DNA from: CADCVT01 sp035940955
GTDB lineage: Bacteria; Actinomycetota; Thermoleophilia; Solirubrobacterales; Solirubrobacteraceae
Assembly: GCA_035940955.1 (NCBI GenBank)
Contig: DASZEJ010000063.1
Coordinates: 1 to 64,000, forward strand
Direction: 5' to 3'
Length of the DNA: 64,000 nt
Each line of letters opens with the position of its first letter. The first letter of the stretch is position 1. The position numbers were made by a program, and so were the translations under genes. The notes under the pieces were generated by a model. It was given only the letters and a program-made list of their open reading frames with translations. It did not search any database and had not been told where the DNA came from. Shown here piece by piece: positions 16,963 to 24,858 of this stretch.

Positions 16963-17844
16963 GTGTCGAGGGAGCGCTACGACGTCGCGGGACGCACCGT
17001 CCTGATCACCGGCGCCGCCCGCGGGCTGGGGCTCGAGGCGGCCCGGCGGCTGCACGCGCTCGGCGCGTCGGTCGCGCTCGTCGGGCTGGAGCCCGAGCAG
17101 CTCGAGCGGCGCGCCGCGGAGCTGGGCGAGCGGGCGTGGTGGTGCGAGGCGGACGTCGCCGACGCCGCGTCGATGGAGGACGCCGTCGCGGGCGCGGTCG
17201 AGCGCTTCGGCGGGCTCGACGTCGTCATCGCCAACGCGGGCGTCGCCGCGAACGGCACGGTGGGCTCGATCGACCCGGCGGCGTTCGACCGCACGATCGA
17301 GGTCAACCTGCTCGGCGTCTTTCGCACGGTGCGCCCCGCGCTGCCCCACGTGACGGCCCGCAGGGGCTACGTCCTGATCGTCTCGTCGGCCTCCGCGCTG
17401 GTCCATACGCCGATGATGGCTGCGTATTCGGCGTCCAAGGCGGGGGTCGAGGCGTTCGGCGACGCGCTGCGCCTGGAGGTCGCGCACACCGGGACGAAGG
17501 TCGGCGTCGCGTACTTCTCGTTCGTCGACACCGACATGGTCCGGCGCGGGTTCGACCGCGACTCGGCGCGCGCCGGGCGCGAGCGGCTCGGCGGGGCGTT
17601 CGCGCGCTGGGCGCCGGTCGCGGACGTGGGCGACGCGATCGTCGAGGGCGTCGGGCGCCGCGCGCGGCACGTCGTCGTGCCGCGGTCGCTGCGGCCGCTG
17701 ATCTACCTGCGCTCGGTGGCCCAGCCGCTCGTCGAGTGGCAGCAGCGGCGCGCCGGCGTGGCCGAGATCGTGCGGATGGCCGAGCGCGAGCGGACCGAGC
17801 TCACGACGCCGCAGCCGTCGGAGCAGGGCGCTCCGACGGGCTGA
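16963..17844 (+). CDS. Short-chain dehydrogenase/reductase
   Basis: A 293-residue SDR from GTG 16963 (an in-frame ATG at 16906 is the alternative). Rossmann motif TGAARGLG near residue 15, NAG at about 89, catalytic Ser in IVSSASA and YSASK (Tyr/Lys) are all present, so it should be an active NAD(P)-dependent oxidoreductase. A C-terminal extension (YLRSVAQPLVEWQQRR) may mediate membrane or partner contact. Substrate unknown. The last 44 bases overlap the 3' end of tgt on the other strand. Confidence 0.88.
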   Translation: MSRERYDVAGRTVLITGAARGLGLEAARRLHALGASVALVGLEPEQLERRAAELGERAWWCEADVADAASMEDAVAGAVERFGGLDVVIANAGVAANGTVGSIDPAAFDRTIEVNLLGVFRTVRPALPHVTARRGYVLIVSSASALVHTPMMAAYSASKAGVEAFGDALRLEVAHTGTKVGVAYFSFVDTDMVRRGFDRDSARAGRERLGGAFARWAPVADVGDAIVEGVGRRARHVVVPRSLRPLIYLRSVAQPLVEWQQRRAGVAEIVRMAERERTELTTPQPSEQGAPTG

Positions 17845-19045
17845 CCGCAACCTGGCGCGGCGCCGCTCCGCCGCGCAGGCGGGCGGCGACCTCGGCGAGC
17901 GTCCCGTCCGCGATCGCCTCGCGCAGGTCGCGCATGAGCCGCGCGACGTAGACGAGGTTGTGCAGGCTGAGCAGCCGGACCCCGGTGAGCTCGCGGTTCT
18001 TGGCCAGGTAGCGCAGGTAGCCCCGGCTCAGGCCGGCGGCGCACGCCGGGCACGGGCAGCCGTCCTCGATCGGCTCCCTGGACTCCTTGAAGCGCGCGGC
18101 GGTCAGGTCGACGCGCCAGCGCGGGGGCTCGGGGACGAGGACGGAGCCGTGGCGGCCGAGCCGCGTCGGCGTCACGCAGTCGAACGTGTCGATCCCGAGC
18201 TCCACCCCGCGGATGAGGTCGTCGACCTCGCCGATGCCGAGCAGGTGGCGCGGGCGGTCCTCGGGCAGCGCGGCGGTCGTCCAGTCGACCACCTGGTGCA
18301 TCTGGTCCTTGTCGGCGCCGAGCGAGCCGCCGATCGCGATGCCCGGCGTGCCGCGGGCGGCCACCGCCTGGGCGGCCTCGACGCGCAGGTCCTCGTACAC
18401 CCCGCCCTGCACGATGCCGTAGACGAGCTGGTCCTCCGGCCCGTGCTCGGCGTGCCAGGCCAGGCAGCGGTCGAGCCAGCGGTGGGTGCGCTCGGTCGAG
18501 CGCGCCGTGTAGTCGCGGTCGACGTGGAACGGGGTGCACTCGTCGAAGACGAGCGCGAGGTCCGAGCCGAGCCGGGCCTGGACCTCCATCGACGTCTCCG
18601 GGCCCATGAAGACCCGCGCGCCGTTGCGCGGGTTCCGGAAGGTGACGCCCTCCTCCTCGATGTTCAGCACCGCGCCGTCGCGCTCCCCGCCGTAGGGGGC
18701 GCGGCCCTTGACCTCGTCGGCCACCGTGCCGTGGCCCATGCTGAAGACCTGGAAGCCGCCCGAGTCGGTGACGATCGGGCGGTCCCAGCCCATGAAGTCG
18801 TGCAGGCCACCGAAGCGGGCGATCAGGTCGTGGCCGGGCTCGAGGAACAGGTGGAACGTGTTCCCCAGCACCATGTCGTAGCCGAGCTGCTCGACCTCGC
18901 GGGCCTCGAGCCCCTTGACGACGGCCTTGGTGGCGAGCGGGACGAACGCCGGCGTGCGGACGGTGCCGTGGGCGGTCCGCAGCAGGCCGGCGCGCGCCCG
19001 CGTGTGCGGGTCGCGCGCGACGATCTCGAGTGGGGCGGCGGGCAC
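17801..19045 (-). CDS. tgt: tRNA-guanine (queuine) transglycosylase
   Basis: A 414-residue TGT. The catalytic segment TDSGGFQVFS (Asp94), the second conserved region FDCVTPTRLGRHG, and the zinc site CPCPAC plus a downstream His (LLSLHN) are present. It exchanges guanine 34 for preQ1 in GUN-anticodon tRNAs in the queuosine pathway. The N-terminus and length are normal; the C-terminal 30 residues are a low-complexity extension. It starts with GTG and has TATCGT eight bases upstream, indicating a leaderless message. No other queuosine genes are in the window. Confidence 0.97.
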   Translation of the reverse strand: MPAAPLEIVARDPHTRARAGLLRTAHGTVRTPAFVPLATKAVVKGLEAREVEQLGYDMVLGNTFHLFLEPGHDLIARFGGLHDFMGWDRPIVTDSGGFQVFSMGHGTVADEVKGRAPYGGERDGAVLNIEEEGVTFRNPRNGARVFMGPETSMEVQARLGSDLALVFDECTPFHVDRDYTARSTERTHRWLDRCLAWHAEHGPEDQLVYGIVQGGVYEDLRVEAAQAVAARGTPGIAIGGSLGADKDQMHQVVDWTTAALPEDRPRHLLGIGEVDDLIRGVELGIDTFDCVTPTRLGRHGSVLVPEPPRWRVDLTAARFKESREPIEDGCPCPACAAGLSRGYLRYLAKNRELTGVRLLSLHNLVYVARLMRDLREAIADGTLAEVAARLRGGAAPRQVAVSPSERPAPTAAAS

Positions 19046-19053
19046 GCCGCCCC

Positions 19054-19059
19054 ACGATA
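19054..19059 (-). promoter_or_regulatory. Leaderless -10 element for tgt
   Basis: TATCGT on the minus strand, eight bases before the GTG at 19045; no Shine-Dalgarno sequence. Confidence 0.55.
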
Positions 19060-19074
19060 GGAGCCGGCCGGGCT

Positions 19075-19602
19075 CTACGCGGTGACCGCGGTGCGGCCGT
19101 TCGCCTCGGCCTGCTCGGACGCCGAGCCCTCGATCGCCGGCCGGTCGGCGGCGCTGGTCGAGGTGCCGCCGATCTCGATGCGGCGCGGCTTGCGCTGCTC
19201 GGGCTTCGGGATGCGGACCTCGAGGACGCCCTTCTCGAAGGACGCCGCGATCGCGTCGGGGTCGACGCCGTCGGGCAGGGTCAGGCTGCGGCTGAACTGG
19301 CCGGTGCCGCGCTCCAGGCGGTAGAAGCCGTCCTTCTTGGCCTCGTGCTCGTACTTGCGCTCACCCGAGACGGTGAGGACGCCGTCGTGCACCTCGATGC
19401 TCACGTCGCCCTGGTCGAGGCCGGGCAGGTCGGCCCGCAGCACGAAGTGGTCGTCGGTCTCCACGAGGTCCATCGCCGGGACCCAGCGGCGGCCGGTGCT
19501 CTCGCCGCCCGCGGGCGTGTCGAAGAAGGTGTTGAAGAGCCGGTTCATCTCCTGCTGAATCGACTGCAGCTCTCGGGCCGGCTCCCAGCGGACAAGCGCC
19601 AT
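19075..19602 (-). CDS. Hsp20/alpha-crystallin family small heat shock protein
   Basis: A 175-residue small heat shock protein. The alpha-crystallin domain spans about residues 38-135 (MDLVETDDHFVLRADLPGL, then GERKYEHEAKKDGFYRLERG and FEKGVLEVRIPKPE with the IxI-like segment). It is an ATP-independent holdase forming cytoplasmic oligomers. A strong AGGAGGAG lies seven bases before the ATG, and a near-consensus promoter (TTGACA, 18 bases, TATACT) precedes it, unlike the leaderless genes around. This suggests high-level inducible expression. Confidence 0.95.
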   Translation of the reverse strand: MALVRWEPARELQSIQQEMNRLFNTFFDTPAGGESTGRRWVPAMDLVETDDHFVLRADLPGLDQGDVSIEVHDGVLTVSGERKYEHEAKKDGFYRLERGTGQFSRSLTLPDGVDPDAIAASFEKGVLEVRIPKPEQRKPRRIEIGGTSTSAADRPAIEGSASEQAEANGRTAVTA

Positions 19603-19641
19603 GTCTCCTCCTGTGGGTACGCGGTTTACTGCTCCGGCGAG

Positions 19642-19671
19642 AGTATAGAAATCTCAGTCCCAGGTTGTCAA
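19642..19671 (-). promoter_or_regulatory. Sigma-70-type promoter of hsp20 with possible HspR-like site
   Basis: Minus strand -35 TTGACA (19671-19666) and -10 TATACT (19647-19642) with an 18-base spacer. CTTGACA-N7-ACTGAGA overlaps the -35 and partly resembles the HAIR element CTTGAGT-N7-ACTCAAG bound by HspR; the match is imperfect. Confidence 0.65.
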
Positions 19672-19689
19672 GTCTTTGCGTGTGCGAAA

Positions 19690-19780
19690 TGCGGGCCGGG
19701 AGGCGCCGGAGGGAGCGGCGCGAGGGCGCGCGGGAGGGCGCCCGAGGGGCGCGCCGGAGGGCGCCGGAGGCGCGCGAGCG
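19690..19780. repeat. GC-rich low-complexity stretch with repeated GCCGGAGG
   Basis: Between hsp20 and the 3' end of marR lies a run of imperfect repeats built from GGCGCCGGAGG and GAGGGCGC, with GCCGGAGG occurring three times. It may act as a terminator for the leftward marR transcript through GC-rich structure, but no U-tract follows. Confidence 0.4.
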
Positions 19781-20272
19781 CTAGGCCGAGCAGGCCGGCG
19801 CGCCGGGCGCGGGGGCCGCGGCGGCGACCCGCTCCCACGCCTCGGCCAGCAGCGCCAGCTCGCTCGGCGAGAAGTGGGCCAGGAAGTGGGCCCGGATGCC
19901 CTCGAGATGCGTGGTCGAGGCGGCCTCGACCTTCGCGCGCCCGGCGTCGGTGAGGCGGGCGTAGGCTCCGCGCGCGTCGTCGGCGCAGGACACGCGCTCG
20001 ACGTACCCGTCGCGCTCCAGGCGGTCGACGAGGCGGGTGAGGCCGCTGCGGCTGAGCAGCACCGACTCGGCGACGTCGCACATCCGCATCTTCCCGCCGT
20101 CGGTGTCGGCGAGGTGGACGAGGACCTCGTACGACGTCAGCGGCAGCCCGTGCTCGGCCTCGAGCTCCGCGTCGAGGCGCTTGACGAGCAGCCCGTGCGC
20201 GCGGAGCAGCCCGCGCCACGCCCTCAGCTCGACGGCGTCGAGGGGTCGTGGTTCGTTCGAGATGGACGCCAT
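19781..20272 (-). CDS. MarR family transcriptional regulator (MhqR-like context)
   Basis: A 163-residue winged-helix regulator from ATG 20272. MarR features: helices with LTSYEVLVHLADTDGGKMRM, recognition helix region LLSRSGLTRLVDRLERDGYVERVSC, and the wing DDARGAYARLTDAGRAK. A longer start at 20329 would cover the presumed operator and is less likely. It is divergent from an MhqO-like dioxygenase and an MhqD-like esterase, the arrangement of quinone- or electrophile-responsive MhqR systems in Firmicutes. It probably represses the divergent operon and itself. Confidence 0.9.
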   Translation of the reverse strand: MASISNEPRPLDAVELRAWRGLLRAHGLLVKRLDAELEAEHGLPLTSYEVLVHLADTDGGKMRMCDVAESVLLSRSGLTRLVDRLERDGYVERVSCADDARGAYARLTDAGRAKVEAASTTHLEGIRAHFLAHFSPSELALLAEAWERVAAAAPAPGAPACSA

Positions 20273-20321
20273 CGGGTTCGGTCGCGACCGTAGCACCGGC
20301 TGCGGTCGGGCGCCGCCATTG

Positions 20322-20333
20322 TTGCACACGCAA
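20322..20333. promoter_or_regulatory. Putative MarR operator (inverted repeat)
   Basis: TTGC-ACAC-GCAA, just upstream of the -10 TACCGT of the divergent dioxygenase gene. The core GCACACGCAA recurs once, on the minus strand at 19676-19685, next to the hsp20 -35. Confidence 0.45.
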
Positions 20334-20345
20334 TCATCGACGCGC

Positions 20346-20351
20346 TACCGT
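20346..20351 (+). promoter_or_regulatory. Leaderless -10 element for the MhqO-like gene
   Basis: TACCGT, seven bases before the ATG at 20359, directly downstream of the putative operator. Confidence 0.6.
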
Positions 20352-20358
20352 GACGGAC

Positions 20359-21282
20359 ATGAGGCTCGAGGGGCTGCACCACGTCACGGCGATCACGGCC
20401 GACGCGCCCCGCAACCTCGGCTTCTACGCGGGCCTCCTCGGGCTGCGGTTCGTGAAGAAGACGGTCAACTTCGACCGGCCGCAGGCCTACCACCTCTACT
20501 ACGGCGACGAGCGCGGCCGGCCCGGCTCGATCATGACGTTCTTCGAGTTCCCGGACGCCCGCCCCGGCCGGCCCGGCGCGGGGATGGTCCACACCGTGCG
20601 GTGGCGCGTGGGGTCGGCGGACGCGCTCGCGTTCTGGGAGCGGCGCCTCGCGGCGGCGGGGGTCGCCGTCGAGCGCGGGGAGGCGAGCCTGCGCTTCGAC
20701 GACCCCGAGGGCCTGACGAACGTCTTCGCGGTCACCGGCGCGCCGGACGCGCCGCTCGTCGCGCAGGCGCCGGACGTCCCGGCCGAGCACGCCCTGCAGG
20801 GCCTCGACGGCGTGCGCGCGTACGCCGCGGACGAGGGCGTCGCCGCCACCGCCCCGCAGCTCGAGGCGCTCGCGATGGAGCGCGACGGCGAGGGCCGCTG
20901 GGTCGCCGCGGGCGGCGAGCGGCGCGGCTGGATCGCGTGGGACCCGGCACCCGCCGAGCCGGGCGTCGAGGGCGCCGGGAGCGTCCACCACGTCGCGTGG
21001 AACGCGGCCGACGACGGCGAGCTGGCGGCGTGGCGCGAGCGCGTCGCGCGGGCGGGCGCGCGCCCGACGCCGATGCGCGACCGCACCTACTTCCACTCGG
21101 TCTACTTCCGGACGCCCGCCGGCGTCCTGTTCGAGCTGGCGACGCGCGACATCGGCTTCCACGCCGACGAGCCGGTGGAGCGCCTCGGCGAGGCGCTCAA
21201 GCTGCCGCCGCAGCACGAGCACCTGCGCGAGCGGCTCGAGGCGCAGCTGACGCCGCTGGCCAACCCGCGCGCGGCCGCGTGA
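20359..21282 (+). CDS. Ring-cleaving dioxygenase of the MhqO/VOC type
   Basis: A 307-residue protein made of two vicinal-oxygen-chelate modules. Metal ligands are expected at the first-module His (GLHHVTAIT), the second-module His (VHHVAWN) and Glu (LFELATRD). GLRFVKKTVNFDRPQAYHLYYGD is typical of the MhqO/MhqA group, which opens hydroquinone-type rings or detoxifies quinones. The stop overlaps the GTG of the esterase gene. Together with the divergent MarR gene this makes a compact detoxification locus. Substrate is inferred from family context. Confidence 0.9.
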   Translation: MRLEGLHHVTAITADAPRNLGFYAGLLGLRFVKKTVNFDRPQAYHLYYGDERGRPGSIMTFFEFPDARPGRPGAGMVHTVRWRVGSADALAFWERRLAAAGVAVERGEASLRFDDPEGLTNVFAVTGAPDAPLVAQAPDVPAEHALQGLDGVRAYAADEGVAATAPQLEALAMERDGEGRWVAAGGERRGWIAWDPAPAEPGVEGAGSVHHVAWNAADDGELAAWRERVARAGARPTPMRDRTYFHSVYFRTPAGVLFELATRDIGFHADEPVERLGEALKLPPQHEHLRERLEAQLTPLANPRAAA

Positions 21283-21923
21283 GCGACGCGGCCGGCGTCC
21301 TCCCCCACCGCCTCCGCCCCGCGGCGGGCGAGCCCCAGGGCGCGCTCGTCCTCATGCACGGCCGCGGGACGAGCGAGGACGACCTCTTCCCGCTCCTCGA
21401 CGTGCTCGACCCGCGGCGGCGGCTGCTCGGCGTCGCCCCCGGCGGGCCGCTGCACCTGCCGCCCGGCGGCCGGCACTGGTACGCCGTGCGGCGCGTCGGC
21501 CACCCCGACCCGGCGACGTTCGCGCAGGGGTTCGGAGCGCTGACGGCGTTCCTGGACGGCCTCGGCCTGGACTGGAGCCGGACGGTCCTGGGGGGCTTCA
21601 GCCAGGGCAGCGTCATGGCATACGCCACCGGGCTCGGCGAGGGCCGCCCGCTGCCCGCGGGGATCGTCGCGCTCAGCGGCTTCGTCCCGACGGTCGAGGG
21701 CTGGCGGATGCGCGACGACGTCCCGCCCGGCTTCCCCGTCGCGATCGGCCACGGCACCCACGACGAGATCATCTCCGTCGACTTCGGCCGCGCCGCCCGC
21801 GACCGCCTGCAGGCCGCCGGCGCCGACGTCACCTACCACGAGTCGCCGATCGCCCACACGATCGACCCGCGGTTCCTCGGCGGCCTGCCGGAGTGGGTCG
21901 ACGGGGTCGTGCCCCCGGGCTAG
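21279..21923 (+). CDS. Phospholipase/carboxylesterase-type alpha/beta hydrolase (MhqD-like)
   Basis: A 214-residue alpha/beta hydrolase with oxyanion segment LMHGRGTSEDD, nucleophile GFSQGS (Ser108), Asp162 in HGTHDEII and His193 in PIAHTID, a complete triad. It belongs to the abhydrolase_2 carboxylesterase group that includes MhqD/YodD. GTGA overlap couples it to the dioxygenase; it may hydrolyse ester products or adducts formed during quinone detoxification (inferred). The 3' end overlaps the convergent Cys-rich gene by four bases. Confidence 0.9.
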   Translation: MSDAAGVLPHRLRPAAGEPQGALVLMHGRGTSEDDLFPLLDVLDPRRRLLGVAPGGPLHLPPGGRHWYAVRRVGHPDPATFAQGFGALTAFLDGLGLDWSRTVLGGFSQGSVMAYATGLGEGRPLPAGIVALSGFVPTVEGWRMRDDVPPGFPVAIGHGTHDEIISVDFGRAARDRLQAAGADVTYHESPIAHTIDPRFLGGLPEWVDGVVPPG

Positions 21924-22297
21924 ACGACGTCGGTCACGACGAGCGCGCACGCGCGGCACGCCGCCGCGCCCTCCTGCCGGAACCAGCGGCACGCGGGGCG
22001 GATGCCGCAGCGCGGCAGGTGGTCGGGGTCGGCGTCCGCGAACGCCTCCACCGCCATGCTCGCGACACGGCAGCCGCCGTCCCAGTAGCCGCACCCGCTC
22101 TCGGCGCACGGCTGCGCGAAGCGGAACGCGGTCTCCGGCCGGCCGCGCGCCCGGGCGCGCTCGACGAACGCCTCGTCGACCTCGGGCGCCGGCCGCACGT
22201 AGCCGACCGCGCCGTCCGGGTTGACGACGCCGACGAGCAGCGCGCCGGGCTCGCAGCGCGCGCTCGGGCAGAGGGCCGGCGAGGCCCGGTCGGGCAC
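21920..22297 (-). CDS. Nine-cysteine protein of unknown function
   Basis: A 125-residue protein starting with GTG that overlaps the upstream TAG by one base. Cysteines are at 10, 15, 64, 69, 76, 97, 103, 114 and 117, in the patterns CPSARC, CAESGCGYWDGGC, CGIRPAC and CRAC. This density suggests a metal site (Fe-S or zinc). There is no signal peptide or membrane segment. An EAFVERARARGRPE helix lies between the first and second Cys clusters. I do not recognise the family. It is translated with the 82-residue protein upstream. Confidence 0.65.
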   Translation of the reverse strand: MPDRASPALCPSARCEPGALLVGVVNPDGAVGYVRPAPEVDEAFVERARARGRPETAFRFAQPCAESGCGYWDGGCRVASMAVEAFADADPDHLPRCGIRPACRWFRQEGAAACRACALVVTDVV

Positions 22298-22545
22298 TAC
22301 GCCTGCCGCAGCTCCGGCCCGGCCCAGATGCCGCCCGTCCTGCCGCCGGGCGGGACCTCGCTGAACCGCGCCCGCAGCTCCTCCGGGTCGGTGATCATCT
22401 CGAGCTGGCCGGCAGCACTGCCGCCGTAGTCCTGGCGCGACGCCAGGAAGTCGCGCACCACGCCCTGGATCGTGCGCTCGAGCTCCGCGTCCTCCTCGTC
22501 CGAGACGTCGATCCCGTCGAGGACCACCTCGTAGCGGCGGACCAT
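22297..22545 (-). CDS. Small hypothetical protein upstream of the nine-Cys protein
   Basis: An 82-residue, acidic, Cys-free protein: an initial strand (RRYEVVLDGIDV), a long helix (DEEDAELERTIQGVVRDFLASRQ), then a Gly-rich tail (YGGSAAGQ, PPGGRTGGIWAGPEL). GGGGGTGCGGG precedes the ATG as a possible ribosome site. A CRP-like palindrome lies 26 bases upstream. The two-gene layout could be a small-protein/modifying-partner pair, but there is no direct evidence for that. Confidence 0.65.
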   Translation of the reverse strand: MVRRYEVVLDGIDVSDEEDAELERTIQGVVRDFLASRQDYGGSAAGQLEMITDPEELRARFSEVPPGGRTGGIWAGPELRQA

Positions 22546-22571
22546 CCCGCACCCCCAAACTTCGTTGACTA

Positions 22572-22587
22572 TGTGGAGCTTCTCACA
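22572..22587. promoter_or_regulatory. CRP/FNR-like palindrome upstream of the nine-Cys operon
   Basis: TGTGG-AGCTTC-TCACA on the plus strand (TGTGA-GAAGCT-CCACA on the minus strand) differs from TGTGA-N6-TCACA at one position. A CATAGT -10-like hexamer follows on the minus strand. Confidence 0.4.
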
Positions 22588-22611
22588 CTGTCGGGAGGAG
22601 CGTCAACGGCG

Positions 22612-24819
22612 CTACCCGGCCAGGTCCAGCGCCGCTCCGACGACGGTCTCGGCGTCGATGCCGTGGTAGGCGTACAGCTCGCCGATGTCGCCGGACTGGC
22701 CGAACTCGGTGACGCCGAGGCAGGACACCGGGACGCCGTGGACGCCGCCCAGGAACGCGAGCGTGTGGGGGTGGCCGTCGAGCAGCGTCACGAGCGGGCG
22801 GGGCTCGGGGAAGAGGCGGTCGAGGATCGCGTCGTCGCCGTCGCGCAGGCCGCGGCGGGCCTGGAGGGCGCGGAAGACGAGGTCGGGGCTCGACAGGACG
22901 ACCACCTCGGCGTCGATCTCCTCGGCGGCGGCGACCGCCTCCGGGACGAGCGCCCCGACGGCGACGATCGTCACCCCGGCGCCGCCGCTGCGCAGCACGT
23001 AGCCGCCGGCCAGCACGTCCTCGCGCGAGCGGTCCCCCGCGAGCGACTGGTCGACCGGCCGCGTCGACAGGCGGAAGTACGCGGCGCTGCCGTCCGGGCG
23101 GCCGAGCCGCGACAGCGCGTGCAGGAACGCCCACTCGAAGTCCTGCCCGAACGCGGGCTCCCACGACACGCACCCCGGCTGCTCGATGCCGATCGACGGC
23201 GTCACCACCGACTGGTGCGCGCCGCCCTCCGGCCCGAGCGTCACTCCCGACGGCGTCCCGACGAGGATCGACTGGCCGCCCGCGTAGATGCCGAACGACC
23301 ACGGCTCGTGCGCGCGCGTGACGAACGGGTCGTAGATCGTCCCCACCGGCAGCAGCGGCTGGCCGTCGCGGCTCCACGTCGCCCCCAGCTCGCCGAGCAG
23401 CCCGACGAGGTTGACCTCGGCGATCCCCAGCTCGACGTGGCGCCCGTGGTCGCTCTCGCGCCAGCGCACCAGCGTGTCCGGGTCATCGGCGAACCAGTCG
23501 ATCCGCTCGCCCGGCGACCAGATCCCCGAGTGGTTGATCCAGCCGCCGAGGTTGGTGGAGGAGGCGACGTCGGGCGACACCGTCACCACGCGCGCCGCGG
23601 CCTCCGGCGCCTCGTGGACGAGGTCGACGAAGAAGCGCCCGAACGCCTGCTGGGTCGACTCGCGGCCGCTGTGGCCGCGCGAGAACTGCGGCGGCAGCGG
23701 CGGCGGCTCCACCGCCGGCGGCGGCTCGCGCTCGAGCTCGCCCGCCACCCGCGCGCACAGCTCGGCCTCCGGCGAACCGGGCTCGAACGGGCGCCACGGG
23801 TCCTCCGGGTCGGTCCCGAGCTGCTCGGCCAGCGCGGCGAACTGGGCGTTCGACAGCAGCGCCGAGTGGTTGGAGGGGTGGCCCTCGATCGGCAGCGACC
23901 AGCCCTTGATCGTGTAGGCGAAGACGACGCTCGGCCGGTCGCGCACGGCGTCGGCGCGCGCGTAGCCCTCCAGCAGCGCGCTCAGGTCGTGGCCGCCGAG
24001 GTCGCGGAACGTCGCGAGCAGGTCGCCGTCGGAGAGGTCGGACGTGTCGACGCCCAGCCGCGAGCGCAGCGACGCCGCGTCGGCGCGCAGCAGCCGCTGG
24101 TACTCCTCGTTCGGCATCGCGTCGATGCGCTCGCGCAGCTCCGGCCGCTCGCGCAGCCGCGACCCGTACTTGACCATCTCGGTGTGCCAGCCGGCGGCCT
24201 CGAACATGCTGGCCAGCCGCCCGGCGGCGATGTCGGGCACGACGCGGTCGAGCGACTGCCGGTTGAGGTCGACCACCCACAGCACCTCGCCGAGCTTCGG
24301 CACGGTCGGGTCGGCGATCGCCTCCCACACCGCGCCCTCGTCCAGCTCGGCGTCGCCGAGCAGGGCGATCTGCCGCCCGCCGACCGGCACGTCGAAGTGC
24401 CCGGCGACGTACCGGTGCGCGATCGCGCCCCACACGACCGCGGTCGCCCCGATCCCCACCGAGCCGGTCGAGTAGTCGACCGGGTCGGGGTCCTTCGAGC
24501 GGCTCGGGTAGGACTGCAGCCCGCCGAACTCGCGCAGCCGCGGCAGGTAGGACGCGTCGAGCCGGCCGAGCAGGAAGTTGATCGCGTGCAGCACCGGCGA
24601 GGCGTGCGGCTTGACCGACACCCGGTCCGGCGCGCGCAGGAACGCGAACCACAGCGCGGTCATCAGCGACACCATCGACGCGCTCGACGCCTGATGCCCT
24701 CCGACCTTGATCCCGGACGGGTTCGGCCGCACGCGGTTGGCGTGGTGGACGATCGCCGTGGCGAGCCACAGCACGCGCCGCTGGACGCGGTCGAGCACCT
24801 CGAGGTCGGGGGCGTCCAT
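22612..24819 (-). CDS. Transketolase / pyruvate dehydrogenase E1-like ThDP enzyme
   Basis: A 735-residue thiamine-diphosphate enzyme. The N-terminal pyrophosphate-binding region reads VGGHQASSASMVSLMTALWF, KPHASPVLHAINFLLG and GLQSYPSRSKDPDPVDYSTGSVGIGA; the cofactor loop is GDAELDEGAVWEA followed by VVDLNRQSLD. The second half has the pyrimidine-domain VELGIAEVNLVGLLGELG. The layout fits the AceE/transketolase superfamily, shorter than AceE (about 890) and longer than classic transketolase (about 660). Substrate cannot be fixed from sequence. An open frame far upstream is spurious; TAGCAT eight bases before the ATG marks the start. Confidence 0.88.
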   Translation of the reverse strand: MDAPDLEVLDRVQRRVLWLATAIVHHANRVRPNPSGIKVGGHQASSASMVSLMTALWFAFLRAPDRVSVKPHASPVLHAINFLLGRLDASYLPRLREFGGLQSYPSRSKDPDPVDYSTGSVGIGATAVVWGAIAHRYVAGHFDVPVGGRQIALLGDAELDEGAVWEAIADPTVPKLGEVLWVVDLNRQSLDRVVPDIAAGRLASMFEAAGWHTEMVKYGSRLRERPELRERIDAMPNEEYQRLLRADAASLRSRLGVDTSDLSDGDLLATFRDLGGHDLSALLEGYARADAVRDRPSVVFAYTIKGWSLPIEGHPSNHSALLSNAQFAALAEQLGTDPEDPWRPFEPGSPEAELCARVAGELEREPPPAVEPPPLPPQFSRGHSGRESTQQAFGRFFVDLVHEAPEAAARVVTVSPDVASSTNLGGWINHSGIWSPGERIDWFADDPDTLVRWRESDHGRHVELGIAEVNLVGLLGELGATWSRDGQPLLPVGTIYDPFVTRAHEPWSFGIYAGGQSILVGTPSGVTLGPEGGAHQSVVTPSIGIEQPGCVSWEPAFGQDFEWAFLHALSRLGRPDGSAAYFRLSTRPVDQSLAGDRSREDVLAGGYVLRSGGAGVTIVAVGALVPEAVAAAEEIDAEVVVLSSPDLVFRALQARRGLRDGDDAILDRLFPEPRPLVTLLDGHPHTLAFLGGVHGVPVSCLGVTEFGQSGDIGELYAYHGIDAETVVGAALDLAG

Positions 24820-24827
24820 GCGGCGCG

Positions 24828-24833
24828 ATGCTA
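24828..24833 (-). promoter_or_regulatory. Leaderless -10 element for the ThDP enzyme gene
   Basis: TAGCAT on the minus strand, eight bases before the ATG at 24819. Confidence 0.55.
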
Positions 24834-24845
24834 GAGGCGCGGCGG

Positions 24846-24851
24846 TACGTT
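24846..24851 (+). promoter_or_regulatory. Leaderless -10 element for the 24859 gene
   Basis: TACGTT, seven bases before the GTG at 24859; 12 bases separate it from the divergent TAGCAT element. Confidence 0.55.
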
Positions 24852-24858
24852 TCGCTTC

